Assembly: GCF_016428975.1 (NCBI RefSeq)
Contig: NZ_JAELTT010000011.1
Span: forward strand, 52,501 to 95,922
DNA length: 43,422 bases
DNA from: Dyella sp. ASV21
Lineage (GTDB): Bacteria > Pseudomonadota > Gammaproteobacteria > Xanthomonadales > Rhodanobacteraceae
Direction: 5' to 3'
A program made the position numbers and the translations under genes. Below the pieces are notes generated by a model, which was not told the DNA's origin, searched no databases, and saw only the letters and a program-made list of their open reading frames with translations. Below, piece after piece: positions 6,959 to 14,897 of the stretch (positions are counted from its first letter, which is position 1; each line of letters begins with the position of its first letter).

Positions 6959-9289
6959 TCAAAACGGCAGCTTCAAGGACGGATCGACCGCCAGCAACTG
7001 TTCGCGGAACAGCGCCTGGATACGAGCCAAGGCGGCCGCGTTGTCCGCATCGAAGCGCAGCACCAGGATCGGCGTGGTGTTGGAAGGGCGCACGAGGCCC
7101 CAACCATCTGGCCAGTCCGCGCGTACGCCATCGATGGTCGTGAGGGTGGCATCGCCGAAGCTCGCCACCTGACGGAACTTCTCGATGAAGCGGTAGTGCG
7201 CGCCCTCGGCCATGTCCACCTTCAGCTCGGGCGTGGAGACGCCCTTGGGACAGGTGGCGAAGATTTCTTCCGGCGTGCGCTCTTCCGGATCGCTGGAGAG
7301 AATTTCCATCAGGCGGGCACCGGCATAGATGCCGTCGTCAAAGCCGTACCAACGCTCCTTGAAGAAGAAGTGGCCGCTCATCTCGCCCGCCAGCTCGGCA
7401 CCGGTCTCGCGCATCTTCGCTTTAATCAGCGAGTGGCCGGTGCGCCACATCAGCGGGCTGCCGCCAGCATCGAGGATCTGACCTTTCAAATGCCCGGTGC
7501 ACTTCACGTCGTAGATGATGGTGGCGCCCGGCTGGCGCGACAGCACATCACGCGCGAACAGCATCAGGGTGCGATCGGGGAAGATGATCTCGCCGTCCTT
7601 GGTCACCACGCCCAGGCGGTCGCCATCGCCATCGAAGGCCACGCCGAGATCGGCGCCGGTCTGCTTCACCGCGAAGATCAGGTCTTCCAGGTTATGCGGG
7701 TCGGACGGATCGGGGTGATGGTTGGGGAAGGTACCGTCCACATCGCAATAGAGCGGAATCACCTCGCAGCCGATGCCTTCCAGCACCTGCGGCGCCACCG
7801 CGCCAGGAATGCCGTTGCCGCAGTCGACCACCACCTTGAGGCGACGCTCGGCCTGCACATCGGAGGTGATGCGCTCGATATAGTCAGGCACCACGTCCAC
7901 ATGACGCAGATTGCCCTTGCCACCCTGTTCGAGCTGGTTGGAGGCGATGCGCTGGTAAAGATCCTGGATGGCACTTTCGGCCAGCGTTTCACCGCCCACC
8001 ACGATCTTGAAGCCGTTGTAGTCGGGCGGATTGTGGCTACCGGTCACCGCGACACCGCAGCCGGTATTGAAGCGATAAGCGGCGTAGTACACCACCGGGG
8101 TCGGCACCGCGCCGAGATCGATCACATCGATGCCCGCCTCGCGCAGGCCATCGGCCAGTGCACCCGCCAGCTCCGGACCCGACAAGCGGCCATCGCGGCC
8201 CACCACGATCTCGGGCAGCCCCTTCTCGCGCATCACGCTGCCGATGGCCTGGCCGAGCAGGCGTGCCACTTCCTTGGTGAGCGACTTACCGACCACGCCG
8301 CGCACGTCATAGGCGCGGAAAATCGTGGGATCCACCGCGACCGGTGCTGGCGCGGGGGGCGGGGCGGGCGTGGCAAGGCGGGGAGCCGGCGCGGGCCGGG
8401 CCGGCGCAGGCGTGCTATCGATCAGGTCCGGTAAAGAGACGTCCTCAACTTCGCCAACACGCTTGCTGCGCGGATGACCACGCAGCCAGAACAAATAAAG
8501 CCCGCCGCCCAGGCACAACAGGCCGAACAAAGCCGTCAGCGGCCACACCTTGGGCAGCACGATGTAGGCCACCGGCTGCGCCGCCACCACATTGAGAGTA
8601 GTGCCAGGCACGGGAACACCCGTCATCTCGCTCATCGCCGATAGCGAGCCCTTGGCCAGCAGGCGCATGTCGCCGCGATCATCGCCTTGTCGCAACTCCA
8701 GGCGACCGCTGGCGGGATCGATCGACTCAAAACGCTGTTGTACCGGAGCGAAGGGCATGGCCACCCAGGCCCAGGCGCTGGGTCGCGTGACCGGGCCCAC
8801 CGGCAACACCAGGCTGAGCACGCGTCCACCGTGACCGTCCGGCACGGTCTGTGCGGGCGGCTTGCCGTCGGCAGTCTGCGCTGCCATCAACTGGGCGGCC
8901 TTGCCGTAACCGAAGGTGCGGTAATTGGCGTGCAGCACCTCGTCGAGCGTGCCGCTATAGAACTCCACCGCTTGCGCATGCGGGAGCTGCTGACGCACGG
9001 TAGCGGCCGACTGCACCGGATCGGCGGCAATCTGCGCCGGATCGACGGCATTCAGCACCTTTTCGACGCCCCCGCGTTGCGTGGCTATTTCCGCCGCCAG
9101 CGCGTCCACCGCCTGCTTCTGGGCGGCGTGCACCCGGTCGATGGCGCTACTTTCGTCGGCAATCTGCCAGGTCTGCCACAGGCAGAACACCCCACCGAGC
9201 AGCAACAAGGTGCCTGCCGCCAAGGGCAACAGGCTACGCCACTCGATGCTCGTCGCGAGACGTCGCCCGCTCATGCCGTTCTTCGCCAT
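6959..9289 (-). CDS. algC: membrane-anchored phosphomannomutase/phosphoglucomutase
   Basis: The C-terminal 455 residues are an alpha-D-phosphohexomutase that interconverts hexose 1- and 6-phosphates for exopolysaccharide and LPS precursors. Visible sites are the phosphoserine loop TGSHNP (416-421, Ser418), the metal loop DGDGDR (553-558), the sugar loop GEMSGH (635-640) and the phosphate loop RPSNTTP (734-740). Unlike the roughly 450-residue AlgC/XanA, the 776-residue product has an extra N-terminal part: a membrane segment (about 19-40), a loop of about 200 residues, a second membrane segment (about 247-269) and a Pro/Ala linker (292-318). The loop is presumably periplasmic. ATG 9289 has a GGGGAC site upstream. 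It is the last gene of the coaBC-dut-algC operon. Confidence 0.93.
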   Translation of the reverse strand: MAKNGMSGRRLATSIEWRSLLPLAAGTLLLLGGVFCLWQTWQIADESSAIDRVHAAQKQAVDALAAEIATQRGGVEKVLNAVDPAQIAADPVQSAATVRQQLPHAQAVEFYSGTLDEVLHANYRTFGYGKAAQLMAAQTADGKPPAQTVPDGHGGRVLSLVLPVGPVTRPSAWAWVAMPFAPVQQRFESIDPASGRLELRQGDDRGDMRLLAKGSLSAMSEMTGVPVPGTTLNVVAAQPVAYIVLPKVWPLTALFGLLCLGGGLYLFWLRGHPRSKRVGEVEDVSLPDLIDSTPAPARPAPAPRLATPAPPPAPAPVAVDPTIFRAYDVRGVVGKSLTKEVARLLGQAIGSVMREKGLPEIVVGRDGRLSGPELAGALADGLREAGIDVIDLGAVPTPVVYYAAYRFNTGCGVAVTGSHNPPDYNGFKIVVGGETLAESAIQDLYQRIASNQLEQGGKGNLRHVDVVPDYIERITSDVQAERRLKVVVDCGNGIPGAVAPQVLEGIGCEVIPLYCDVDGTFPNHHPDPSDPHNLEDLIFAVKQTGADLGVAFDGDGDRLGVVTKDGEIIFPDRTLMLFARDVLSRQPGATIIYDVKCTGHLKGQILDAGGSPLMWRTGHSLIKAKMRETGAELAGEMSGHFFFKERWYGFDDGIYAGARLMEILSSDPEERTPEEIFATCPKGVSTPELKVDMAEGAHYRFIEKFRQVASFGDATLTTIDGVRADWPDGWGLVRPSNTTPILVLRFDADNAAALARIQALFREQLLAVDPSLKLPF

Positions 9290-9357
9290 GCCCTGTCCCC
9301 ACACAGGTTGTGCGGCTGCGCACGCATCCGGGCAGCGTTTACGCCCGGCCGACGCAC

Positions 9358-9813
9358 CTAGTTGACTCCCGTGGAACCGAACCCGCCCTCGCCCCTCTGC
9401 GACGGCGCGAACTCCTTCACCAGCTTCAGCCGCGCCTGCGCTACCGGTACCAGCAGCAACTGGGCGATGCGATCGCCTGCCGCGATGGTGTACGGTTGCG
9501 TGCCGCGGTTCCAGCACGAAATCATCAGCGGGCCTTGATAGTCCGCATCGATCACGCCCACCAGATTGCCCATCACCAGGCCATGTTTATGACCCAGGCC
9601 CGAGCGCGGCACGATCAGCGCGCACCAGCCCGGGTCACCAATATGTATGGCCATGCCGCTGGGCACCAGCACGCTCTCACCCGGCTGCAAGGTAAGCGGC
9701 GCCTCGATGGCGGCCCGCAGGTCCATGCCGGCACTGCCAGGCGTGGCCGCCTCCGGCAAGGGAATGCTGTCGCCCAGACGCGGATCGAGGATCTTCAGCT
9801 CGACATCGATCAT
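9358..9813 (-). CDS. dut: deoxyuridine 5'-triphosphate nucleotidohydrolase
   Basis: Trimeric dUTPase hydrolyses dUTP to dUMP, keeping uracil out of DNA and supplying thymidylate synthesis. All five family motifs are visible in the 151-residue product: [27 protein letters not shown] with the substrate Asp, GDRIAQLLL, and the C-terminal [10 protein letters not shown] arm. ATG 9813 overlaps the TGA of coaBC as ATGA, indicating translational coupling; upstream in-frame extensions would lie inside coaBC. Confidence 0.97.
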   Translation of the reverse strand: MIDVELKILDPRLGDSIPLPEAATPGSAGMDLRAAIEAPLTLQPGESVLVPSGMAIHIGDPGWCALIVPRSGLGHKHGLVMGNLVGVIDADYQGPLMISCWNRGTQPYTIAAGDRIAQLLLVPVAQARLKLVKEFAPSQRGEGGFGSTGVN

Positions 9814-11015
9814 CCACGCACCGTCCGGTAGCGCTCGGCCACCTTGGCGACCAACTGGTGCGCAAGATCGGTCTTGGAAGCGCGCGATAGATCCGCGACG
9901 CCATCGGCCCAATAAAGCGTAAGTGCATTGTCGGCAGCCTCGAACCCGAGGCCGCCGCCGACCTGGTTGGCGGCAATCATGTCTAATCCTTTGCGCTGGA
10001 GTTTGTCGCGCGCATAACGCTCCACATCATGCGTTTCCGCGGCAAAGCCGACCAGGAAAGGGCGCACGGTTTGCGCGGCGAGGGTGGCGAGAATGTCAGG
10101 GTTTTCGCTCAAACGCAGTTCCAGCGGCGCACCGGCCTGCTTCTTGAGCTTGTAGTCGGCCACCTCGGCAGGGCGATAGTCGCCCACCGCCGCCGCCGCA
10201 ATATAGATGTCAGCCTGCGCGGCGGCATCCACTACCGCATCGCGCATCTGGGCGGCGCTGCGCACGTCCACCCGGCGGCGCACGCCCGGCGGCGTGGATA
10301 GGCTCACCGGACCGGCCACCAGCGTGACCTCGGCACCTGCCTGCGCGGCGGCTTCCGCCACTGCAAAGCCCATGCGACCGGAACTGCGATTACCGATGAA
10401 GCGCACCGGATCGATGTCTTCATAGGTGGGCCCGGCGCTTACTACCACCTTCAATCCGCGCAGCACCAAGTTGCCGAAGGAGGCCACCATGGCCTCGCGC
10501 AATTCCATCGGCTCCAGCATGCGTCCCGAACCGATGTCACCGCAGGCCTGATCGCCCGAGGCCGGCCCCAGCAAGTGCACGCCGCGCTGGCGCAAGGTAT
10601 CGATGTTGGCCTGCACGGCCGGATGCGCCCACATCTGCTGATTCATGGCCGGCGCCAGGTACACCGGTGCGGCACTCGCCAGGCATACCGTGGTGAGCAG
10701 GTCGTTGGCAAAGCCATGGGCCAGGCGTGCGATGAGATCGGCACTGGCCGGCGCAATCAGGATGCGCTCGGCCCAGCGCGCCAGCTCGATATGCCCCATG
10801 GCCGCTTCGGCCTCGGCATCCCACAGACTCATCCGCACCGGCTGGCCGGATAGCGCCTGGAAGGTGGTGGCGCTGACGAAATGCGTCGCGCCCTCCGTCA
10901 TCACCACGCGCACCTCGGCGCCCAGGTCGCGCAGACGGCGGACCAGCTCGCAGGATTTGTAGGCGGCGATGCCGCCGGACACACCCAGCAGGATGCGGCG
11001 TTGGGCAAGACTCAT
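9810..11015 (-). CDS. coaBC: bifunctional phosphopantothenoylcysteine decarboxylase/synthetase
   Basis: CoaBC joins 4'-phosphopantothenate to cysteine and decarboxylates the product, two steps of coenzyme A synthesis. The 401-residue protein has the N-terminal FMN-binding CoaC half ([26 protein letters not shown], and the catalytic Cys in [13 protein letters not shown]) and the C-terminal CoaB half ([17 protein letters not shown] then RSSGRMG, and DYKLKK). ATG 11015 begins the canonical [16 protein letters not shown]; the frame is open further upstream but with no family sequence. First gene of the leftward coaBC-dut-algC operon, divergent from radC with a 195-bp gap that should hold both promoters. 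Confidence 0.97.
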   Translation of the reverse strand: MSLAQRRILLGVSGGIAAYKSCELVRRLRDLGAEVRVVMTEGATHFVSATTFQALSGQPVRMSLWDAEAEAAMGHIELARWAERILIAPASADLIARLAHGFANDLLTTVCLASAAPVYLAPAMNQQMWAHPAVQANIDTLRQRGVHLLGPASGDQACGDIGSGRMLEPMELREAMVASFGNLVLRGLKVVVSAGPTYEDIDPVRFIGNRSSGRMGFAVAEAAAQAGAEVTLVAGPVSLSTPPGVRRRVDVRSAAQMRDAVVDAAAQADIYIAAAAVGDYRPAEVADYKLKKQAGAPLELRLSENPDILATLAAQTVRPFLVGFAAETHDVERYARDKLQRKGLDMIAANQVGGGLGFEAADNALTLYWADGVADLSRASKTDLAHQLVAKVAERYRTVRG

Positions 11016-11210
11016 GGTGTTTTGGGGCCTGACAACCGGTTGGGCGCGTAGCTTACCGGAATCGCAAGGATGGCTTGGTGACGGCCCACGCCAGCGCGGG
11101 CACCCACGCCGGGCACCACTGCGACCCCACTTGCGCGCGGTGTTGGAACGGACGAAGCCGGTCGCCACCCACCGCTGGGCCGGCCGATACGGTTTCGTCA
11201 GCCTAGGGGC

Positions 11211-11882
11211 ATGAGCATCCGTGAATGGCCCGAACTCGAACGCCCCCGCGAGAAGCTGCTCGCCCGGGGCTGCTCCGCCCTGTCCGACGCCGAGCTGATC
11301 GCCGTGCTGCTGGGCAGCGGCATCCCCGGCAAGGACGCCATCACGCTGGGGCGCGAGCTGCTGACCTCCAGCGGCGGCCTGCACGCCCTGCTCGCCGACC
11401 CGGCTCAATATACGCGCTTGCGCGGCATCGGCCCGGCCAAACGCGCCCGCCTTATCGCAGCCCTTGAGTTAGCCCGCCGCTCGCTGGGCGAGCAGTTGAG
11501 CGAACGGGCCACCCTGAGCAACCCACGCGACAGCGGCGCCTTTCTGCACGCTCGGCTGCGCCATCTACCTTACGAAGTGTTCGCTTGCCTGTTCCTTGAT
11601 GCACGGCATCGCGTCATCACTTTCGAAGAACTGTTTCGCGGCTCTATCGACCAGGCCAGCATCCATCCCCGCGAGGTGGTGCGCGCCTGTCTCAAGCACA
11701 ACGCCGCCGCGGTGATCCTGGCGCATAACCATCCCTCCGGCGTGACCGAACCCAGCCCCGCCGACCGCGACATCACCCACGAACTTCGCAGCGCGCTAAG
11801 CCTGGTGGATGTGCGTGTACTCGATCACTTGGTGATCGGCCATGGTGAACCGGTATCGATGGCGGCGTTGGGGATGCTGTAA
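11211..11882 (+). CDS. radC: RadC family JAMM/MPN protein
   Basis: A 223-residue RadC protein. An N-terminal helix-hairpin-helix (LRGIGPAKRARLIAALELARR) precedes the MPN domain with the zinc motif HNHPSG followed by Asp in SPADRD. The family was once tied to DNA repair, but its function is still unsettled. The ATG at 11211 starts the typical SIREWPELERPREKLL. Divergent from coaBC, as in many gammaproteobacteria. Confidence 0.95.
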   Translation: MSIREWPELERPREKLLARGCSALSDAELIAVLLGSGIPGKDAITLGRELLTSSGGLHALLADPAQYTRLRGIGPAKRARLIAALELARRSLGEQLSERATLSNPRDSGAFLHARLRHLPYEVFACLFLDARHRVITFEELFRGSIDQASIHPREVVRACLKHNAAAVILAHNHPSGVTEPSPADRDITHELRSALSLVDVRVLDHLVIGHGEPVSMAALGML

Positions 11883-11903
11883 ACAGCCCGAGCCCCAAAA
11901 AAC

Positions 11904-11931
11904 AACGGCGCGGGGGGAGGTCCGCGCCGTT
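11904..11931 (+). terminator. candidate terminator downstream of radC
   Basis: A perfect 10-bp inverted repeat (AACGGCGCGG and its complement) with an 8-nt loop starts 22 bp after the radC stop. It is followed by TTGGCCGTTTTG, a weak T-rich tail. Probably terminates radC transcription. Confidence 0.6.
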
Positions 11932-12244
11932 TGGCCGTTTTGTGGGGAGAGAAAGAGAAACGGCGGTCTCCCGTCCCGACGGCGGGGAGGTGCCGGGGGA
12001 ACGAGAGGAAGTGTGGCAGTGCGGCATGACAGCGGCATGACGTGAACGAGGCAGTTCGTGTTGGCGCCCGCCCACGCCGCACCCCTTCCTACTTATGCAC
12101 ATTCGGCCTGCGACGGCACTTTCCGGCCGACTGTTTCGCACGCTGTTACATGTGCCTCCCAATGCATTGATCTATTGGATGTTTTTCCTTTACACGCAAG
12201 TTTCACGGCCAAAACGGCGGACCCGCTGCCCGCGCCCTCCGATC

Positions 12245-12265
12245 TTCCCCACAGAGTTATCCACA
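12245..12265 (+). promoter_or_regulatory. DnaA box with a neighbouring degenerate box
   Basis: TTATCCACA at 12257-12265 is identical to the strong DnaA-box consensus. A second box, TTCCCCACA at 12245-12253, differs at two positions and lies 12 bp upstream in the same orientation. They are about 70 bp upstream of the argS -10 candidate. A single box can arise by chance, so binding is inferred. Confidence 0.45.
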
Positions 12266-12332
12266 GGCTTGTCCCCTGCAACGCAACACGCGGGAAGCCC
12301 TTGAAAAGACGGCCCCACGGGCGCCGGTCTGA

Positions 12333-12338
12333 TAGGAT
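12333..12338 (+). promoter_or_regulatory. candidate -10 element for argS
   Basis: TAGGAT lies 31 bp upstream of the GTG start of argS, a spacing similar to other candidate -10 elements in this window. No clear -35 hexamer is present. Confidence 0.3.
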
Positions 12339-12368
12339 TGGGGGTTCCATCGTCGCCCGACCCATACC

Positions 12369-14060
12369 GTGAAAGAACAGCTGCGCGAACTGCTGCTGCA
12401 GGCTATTCGTACCCTGCAGAACGACTCCACCCTGCCCGCCGACCTCGACGTGCCGAACTTCGTGGTCGAGCGCACGCGCAGCCGCGAGCACGGCGACTTC
12501 GCCGCCAACGCCGCCATGCTCCTGTCCAAGGCGGCCCGCGCCAAGCCGCGCGAGCTGGCTGACAAGTTGGTCGCCGCGTTGCCCGCCAACGGCCTCGTCG
12601 CCAAGGTAGAGATCGCCGGACCGGGCTTCATCAATTTCTTCCTGGCCTCGGGCGCCTACCACGCCGAAGTCGGCCGCATGCTGGGCGAAGGCGCCGGCTA
12701 CGGCCGCAGCGCCAGCGGCAAGGGTGTAGTGGCAGGTGTCGAATTCGTCTCGGCCAACCCCACCGGCCCGCTGCACGTGGGCCACGGCCGCAACGCGGTG
12801 CTGGGCGATTGCCTGGCTCGCCTGCTCGATGCCACCGGCTGGAAGGTCAAGCGCGAGTTCTACTACAACGACGCCGGCGTGCAGATCCACAACCTGGCCA
12901 TCTCGGTGCAGGCGCGCGCGCGCGGTCTCTCGCCCAACGATGCGGGCTGGCCGGAAGATGGCTATCGCGGCGACTACATCGCCGATGTGGCGCAGGCTTA
13001 CCTCAACGGCGACAGCGTGGAGGTGGAAGGTCACCTGGTCACCGGCGCCAAGAACGTCGAGGACCTGGAATCCATCCGCCATTTCGCCGTGGCCTATCTG
13101 CGTCGCGAGCAGGATCTGGACCTGAAGGCCTTCGGCGTCGGCTTCGACACCTATTATCTTGAATCCTCGCTCTACACCGACGGCAAGGTGGAAGAGACCG
13201 TGCGCGAGCTGGTTGCCCACGGCCACACCTACGAGGAAGGCGGCGCGCTGTGGCTGCGCACCACCGATTTCGGTGACGACAAGGACCGCGTGATGCGCAA
13301 GTCCGACGGCACCTATACCTATTTCGTGCCAGACGTGGCTTATCACCTGTCCAAGTGGCAGCGCGGCTACGTCAACGCCGTCACCGTGCTGGGCTCCGAT
13401 CACCACGGCTCGCTGGCTCGCGTAAAGGCCGGCCTGCAGGCGCTGGATACGGGCATTCCCAAGGGTTACCCGAACTACGTGCTGTACCAGATGGTGACGG
13501 TGATGCGCGGCGGCGAAGAGGTAAAACTCTCCAAGCGCGCCGGCAGCTACCTCACCCTGCGCGACCTCATCGAGGAAGCCGGCCGCGACGCCACGCGCTA
13601 CTTCCTGATTGCCCGCAAGGCCGACTCGCAGCTGGTGTTCGACATCGACCTGGCCCGCTCGCAGAGCAACGACAACCCGGTCTACTACATCCAGTACGCC
13701 CACGCCCGCGTGTGCCGCGTGCTGGAGGAATTGGCCGAACGTGGCTTGCCGGCCGTGGATACCGCCGCTGGCGTAAACCAGCTGGGCCGCCTGGACAGCG
13801 AGCACGAACAAGCCCTGTTCACCGAGCTGTCGCGCTACCCGGAGGTGGTGGAAGCCGCCGCCAGCAATCTGGAACCGCACCTGATCGCCCAGTACCTGCG
13901 TGAGCTCGCCGGCGCGCTGCACAGCTACTATCACGAGCACAAGTGGATCGTGGACGACGCCGAACTGCGCAACGCGCGCATCACGCTCGCGCTCGCCACG
14001 CGCCAGGTCATTCGCAACGGTTTGGATTTGCTGGGACTCAGTGCCCCGGAGAAGATGTAA
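12369..14060 (+). CDS. argS: arginyl-tRNA synthetase
   Basis: ArgS attaches arginine to its tRNA. The 563-residue class I enzyme has the N-terminal Add-1 type domain, the HIGH-box variant HVGHGRNA near residue 137 after SANPTGPL, and a KMSKS-box variant KLSKRAG near residue 388, plus the C-terminal DALR anticodon-binding domain ([19 protein letters not shown]). The start is GTG 12369 giving [12 protein letters not shown]. The stop is immediately followed by the ATG of the SPOR-domain gene, so the two form an operon as in related bacteria. Confidence 0.97.
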   Translation: MKEQLRELLLQAIRTLQNDSTLPADLDVPNFVVERTRSREHGDFAANAAMLLSKAARAKPRELADKLVAALPANGLVAKVEIAGPGFINFFLASGAYHAEVGRMLGEGAGYGRSASGKGVVAGVEFVSANPTGPLHVGHGRNAVLGDCLARLLDATGWKVKREFYYNDAGVQIHNLAISVQARARGLSPNDAGWPEDGYRGDYIADVAQAYLNGDSVEVEGHLVTGAKNVEDLESIRHFAVAYLRREQDLDLKAFGVGFDTYYLESSLYTDGKVEETVRELVAHGHTYEEGGALWLRTTDFGDDKDRVMRKSDGTYTYFVPDVAYHLSKWQRGYVNAVTVLGSDHHGSLARVKAGLQALDTGIPKGYPNYVLYQMVTVMRGGEEVKLSKRAGSYLTLRDLIEEAGRDATRYFLIARKADSQLVFDIDLARSQSNDNPVYYIQYAHARVCRVLEELAERGLPAVDTAAGVNQLGRLDSEHEQALFTELSRYPEVVEAAASNLEPHLIAQYLRELAGALHSYYHEHKWIVDDAELRNARITLALATRQVIRNGLDLLGLSAPEKM

Positions 14061-14816
14061 ATGGCAGCACGCAAGGGCAAGGGTCGGCAGGCCGTCCGCA
14101 ATAACAGCGGTGGCATGCCGGGTTGGGGTTGGGCGGTTATCGGCATCCTCATCGGCGCGCTGCTGATGTTCGGCATGCGTGGCCATCTGCCGATGGCGCC
14201 GCGCGCCACCGACGGCCCGCAACCGAACGCGCAGGCCACCGCACAGCGTGGCAGCGATGCCGGCGCCGCCGCCAATGAGTCCACCTCGGCTACCGATAGC
14301 GGCACGCCGGCACCGAAGAAGCCGCAGTACGACTTCTACTCCGTGCTTTCGGAGAAAGAAGTGCGCATCCCCGATGCGGTCATCAGCGCCCAGGCCAAGG
14401 CCGAGCAGCAGCAGAAACAGCAGGCCGCGCAGCAAGCGGCACAGGCCGCCGCCCAGCAGCAGGTGCAGCAACAGGCAGCCGCTGCGAAACCGACGCCGGC
14501 TCCGGCCGCCGTATCGGAAGCCGTGACGGCCGCACCGGAATCGGCGGTGAAGGCACCGGCACCGGCGGCGGCTACCGGCGGTGGCGGTTACCTGTTGCAG
14601 GTGGGTGCGTTCCCGAGTGCTGCCGATGCGGAGACGCTCAAGGCCAAGCTCGCCATGCAAGGTTTCGTAGCCAATGTGGCGCCGGTGAACGTCAACGGCC
14701 AGACCTACAACCGCGTGCGCCTGGGTCCGTTCCACTCGGCCACCGAACTGGAATCGGCGAAGCAACGCCTTGCCTCGGCCGGCATCAATGCCATTGCGCT
14801 GAAGGAAGGCAAGTAA
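14061..14816 (+). CDS. FtsN-like SPOR-domain cell division protein
   Basis: A 251-residue bitopic inner-membrane protein. A short basic cytoplasmic tail (residues 1-20) precedes one membrane segment (about 21-40), then a low-complexity Gln/Ala-rich periplasmic linker (about 110-150) and a C-terminal SPOR domain (about 172-250, GGYLLQVGAFPSAADAE and VRLGPFHSATELESA). SPOR domains bind denuded glycan strands at the septum. The layout and the place directly after argS fit FtsN of xanthomonads and pseudomonads; short FtsN sequence motifs outside SPOR are hard to judge by eye. Start codon abuts the argS stop. Confidence 0.88.
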   Translation: MAARKGKGRQAVRNNSGGMPGWGWAVIGILIGALLMFGMRGHLPMAPRATDGPQPNAQATAQRGSDAGAAANESTSATDSGTPAPKKPQYDFYSVLSEKEVRIPDAVISAQAKAEQQQKQQAAQQAAQAAAQQQVQQQAAAAKPTPAPAAVSEAVTAAPESAVKAPAPAAATGGGGYLLQVGAFPSAADAETLKAKLAMQGFVANVAPVNVNGQTYNRVRLGPFHSATELESAKQRLASAGINAIALKEGK

Positions 14817-14841
14817 GCACAACGCTTGCTCGTCATTTGTC

Positions 14842-14883
14842 CCAACAAAAAGCCCGTGTCGTGAGACACGGGCTTTTTGTTGG
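14842..14883. terminator. strong bidirectional intrinsic terminator
   Basis: A perfect 19-bp stem (left arm CCAACAAAAAGCCCGTGTC) with a GTGA loop lies between the convergent ftsN-like and autotransporter genes, 25 bp and 14 bp from their stops. Each strand ends the GC-rich stem with CTTTTTGTTGG, so it can terminate both transcripts. Confidence 0.95.
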
Positions 14884-14897
14884 ATGCCAATAAGGGC

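Larger units (their letters stand above)
11932..12368. other. intergenic region between radC and argS
   Basis: About 440 bp without a convincing gene. The middle part (about 12090-12235) has a locally lower GC content. It holds a consensus DnaA box (12257-12265) and a candidate -10 hexamer close to argS. Short open frames here on both strands do not resemble proteins. Confidence 0.6.

Noticed and set aside
6917-8434. 505-codon plus-strand frame opposite algC
   Set aside because: Antisense shadow in GC-rich DNA; it also runs through the terminator hairpin.
11016-11408. N-terminal extension of coaBC to 11408
   Set aside because: It would overlap divergent radC and adds sequence unlike any CoaBC; ATG 11015 starts the family sequence.
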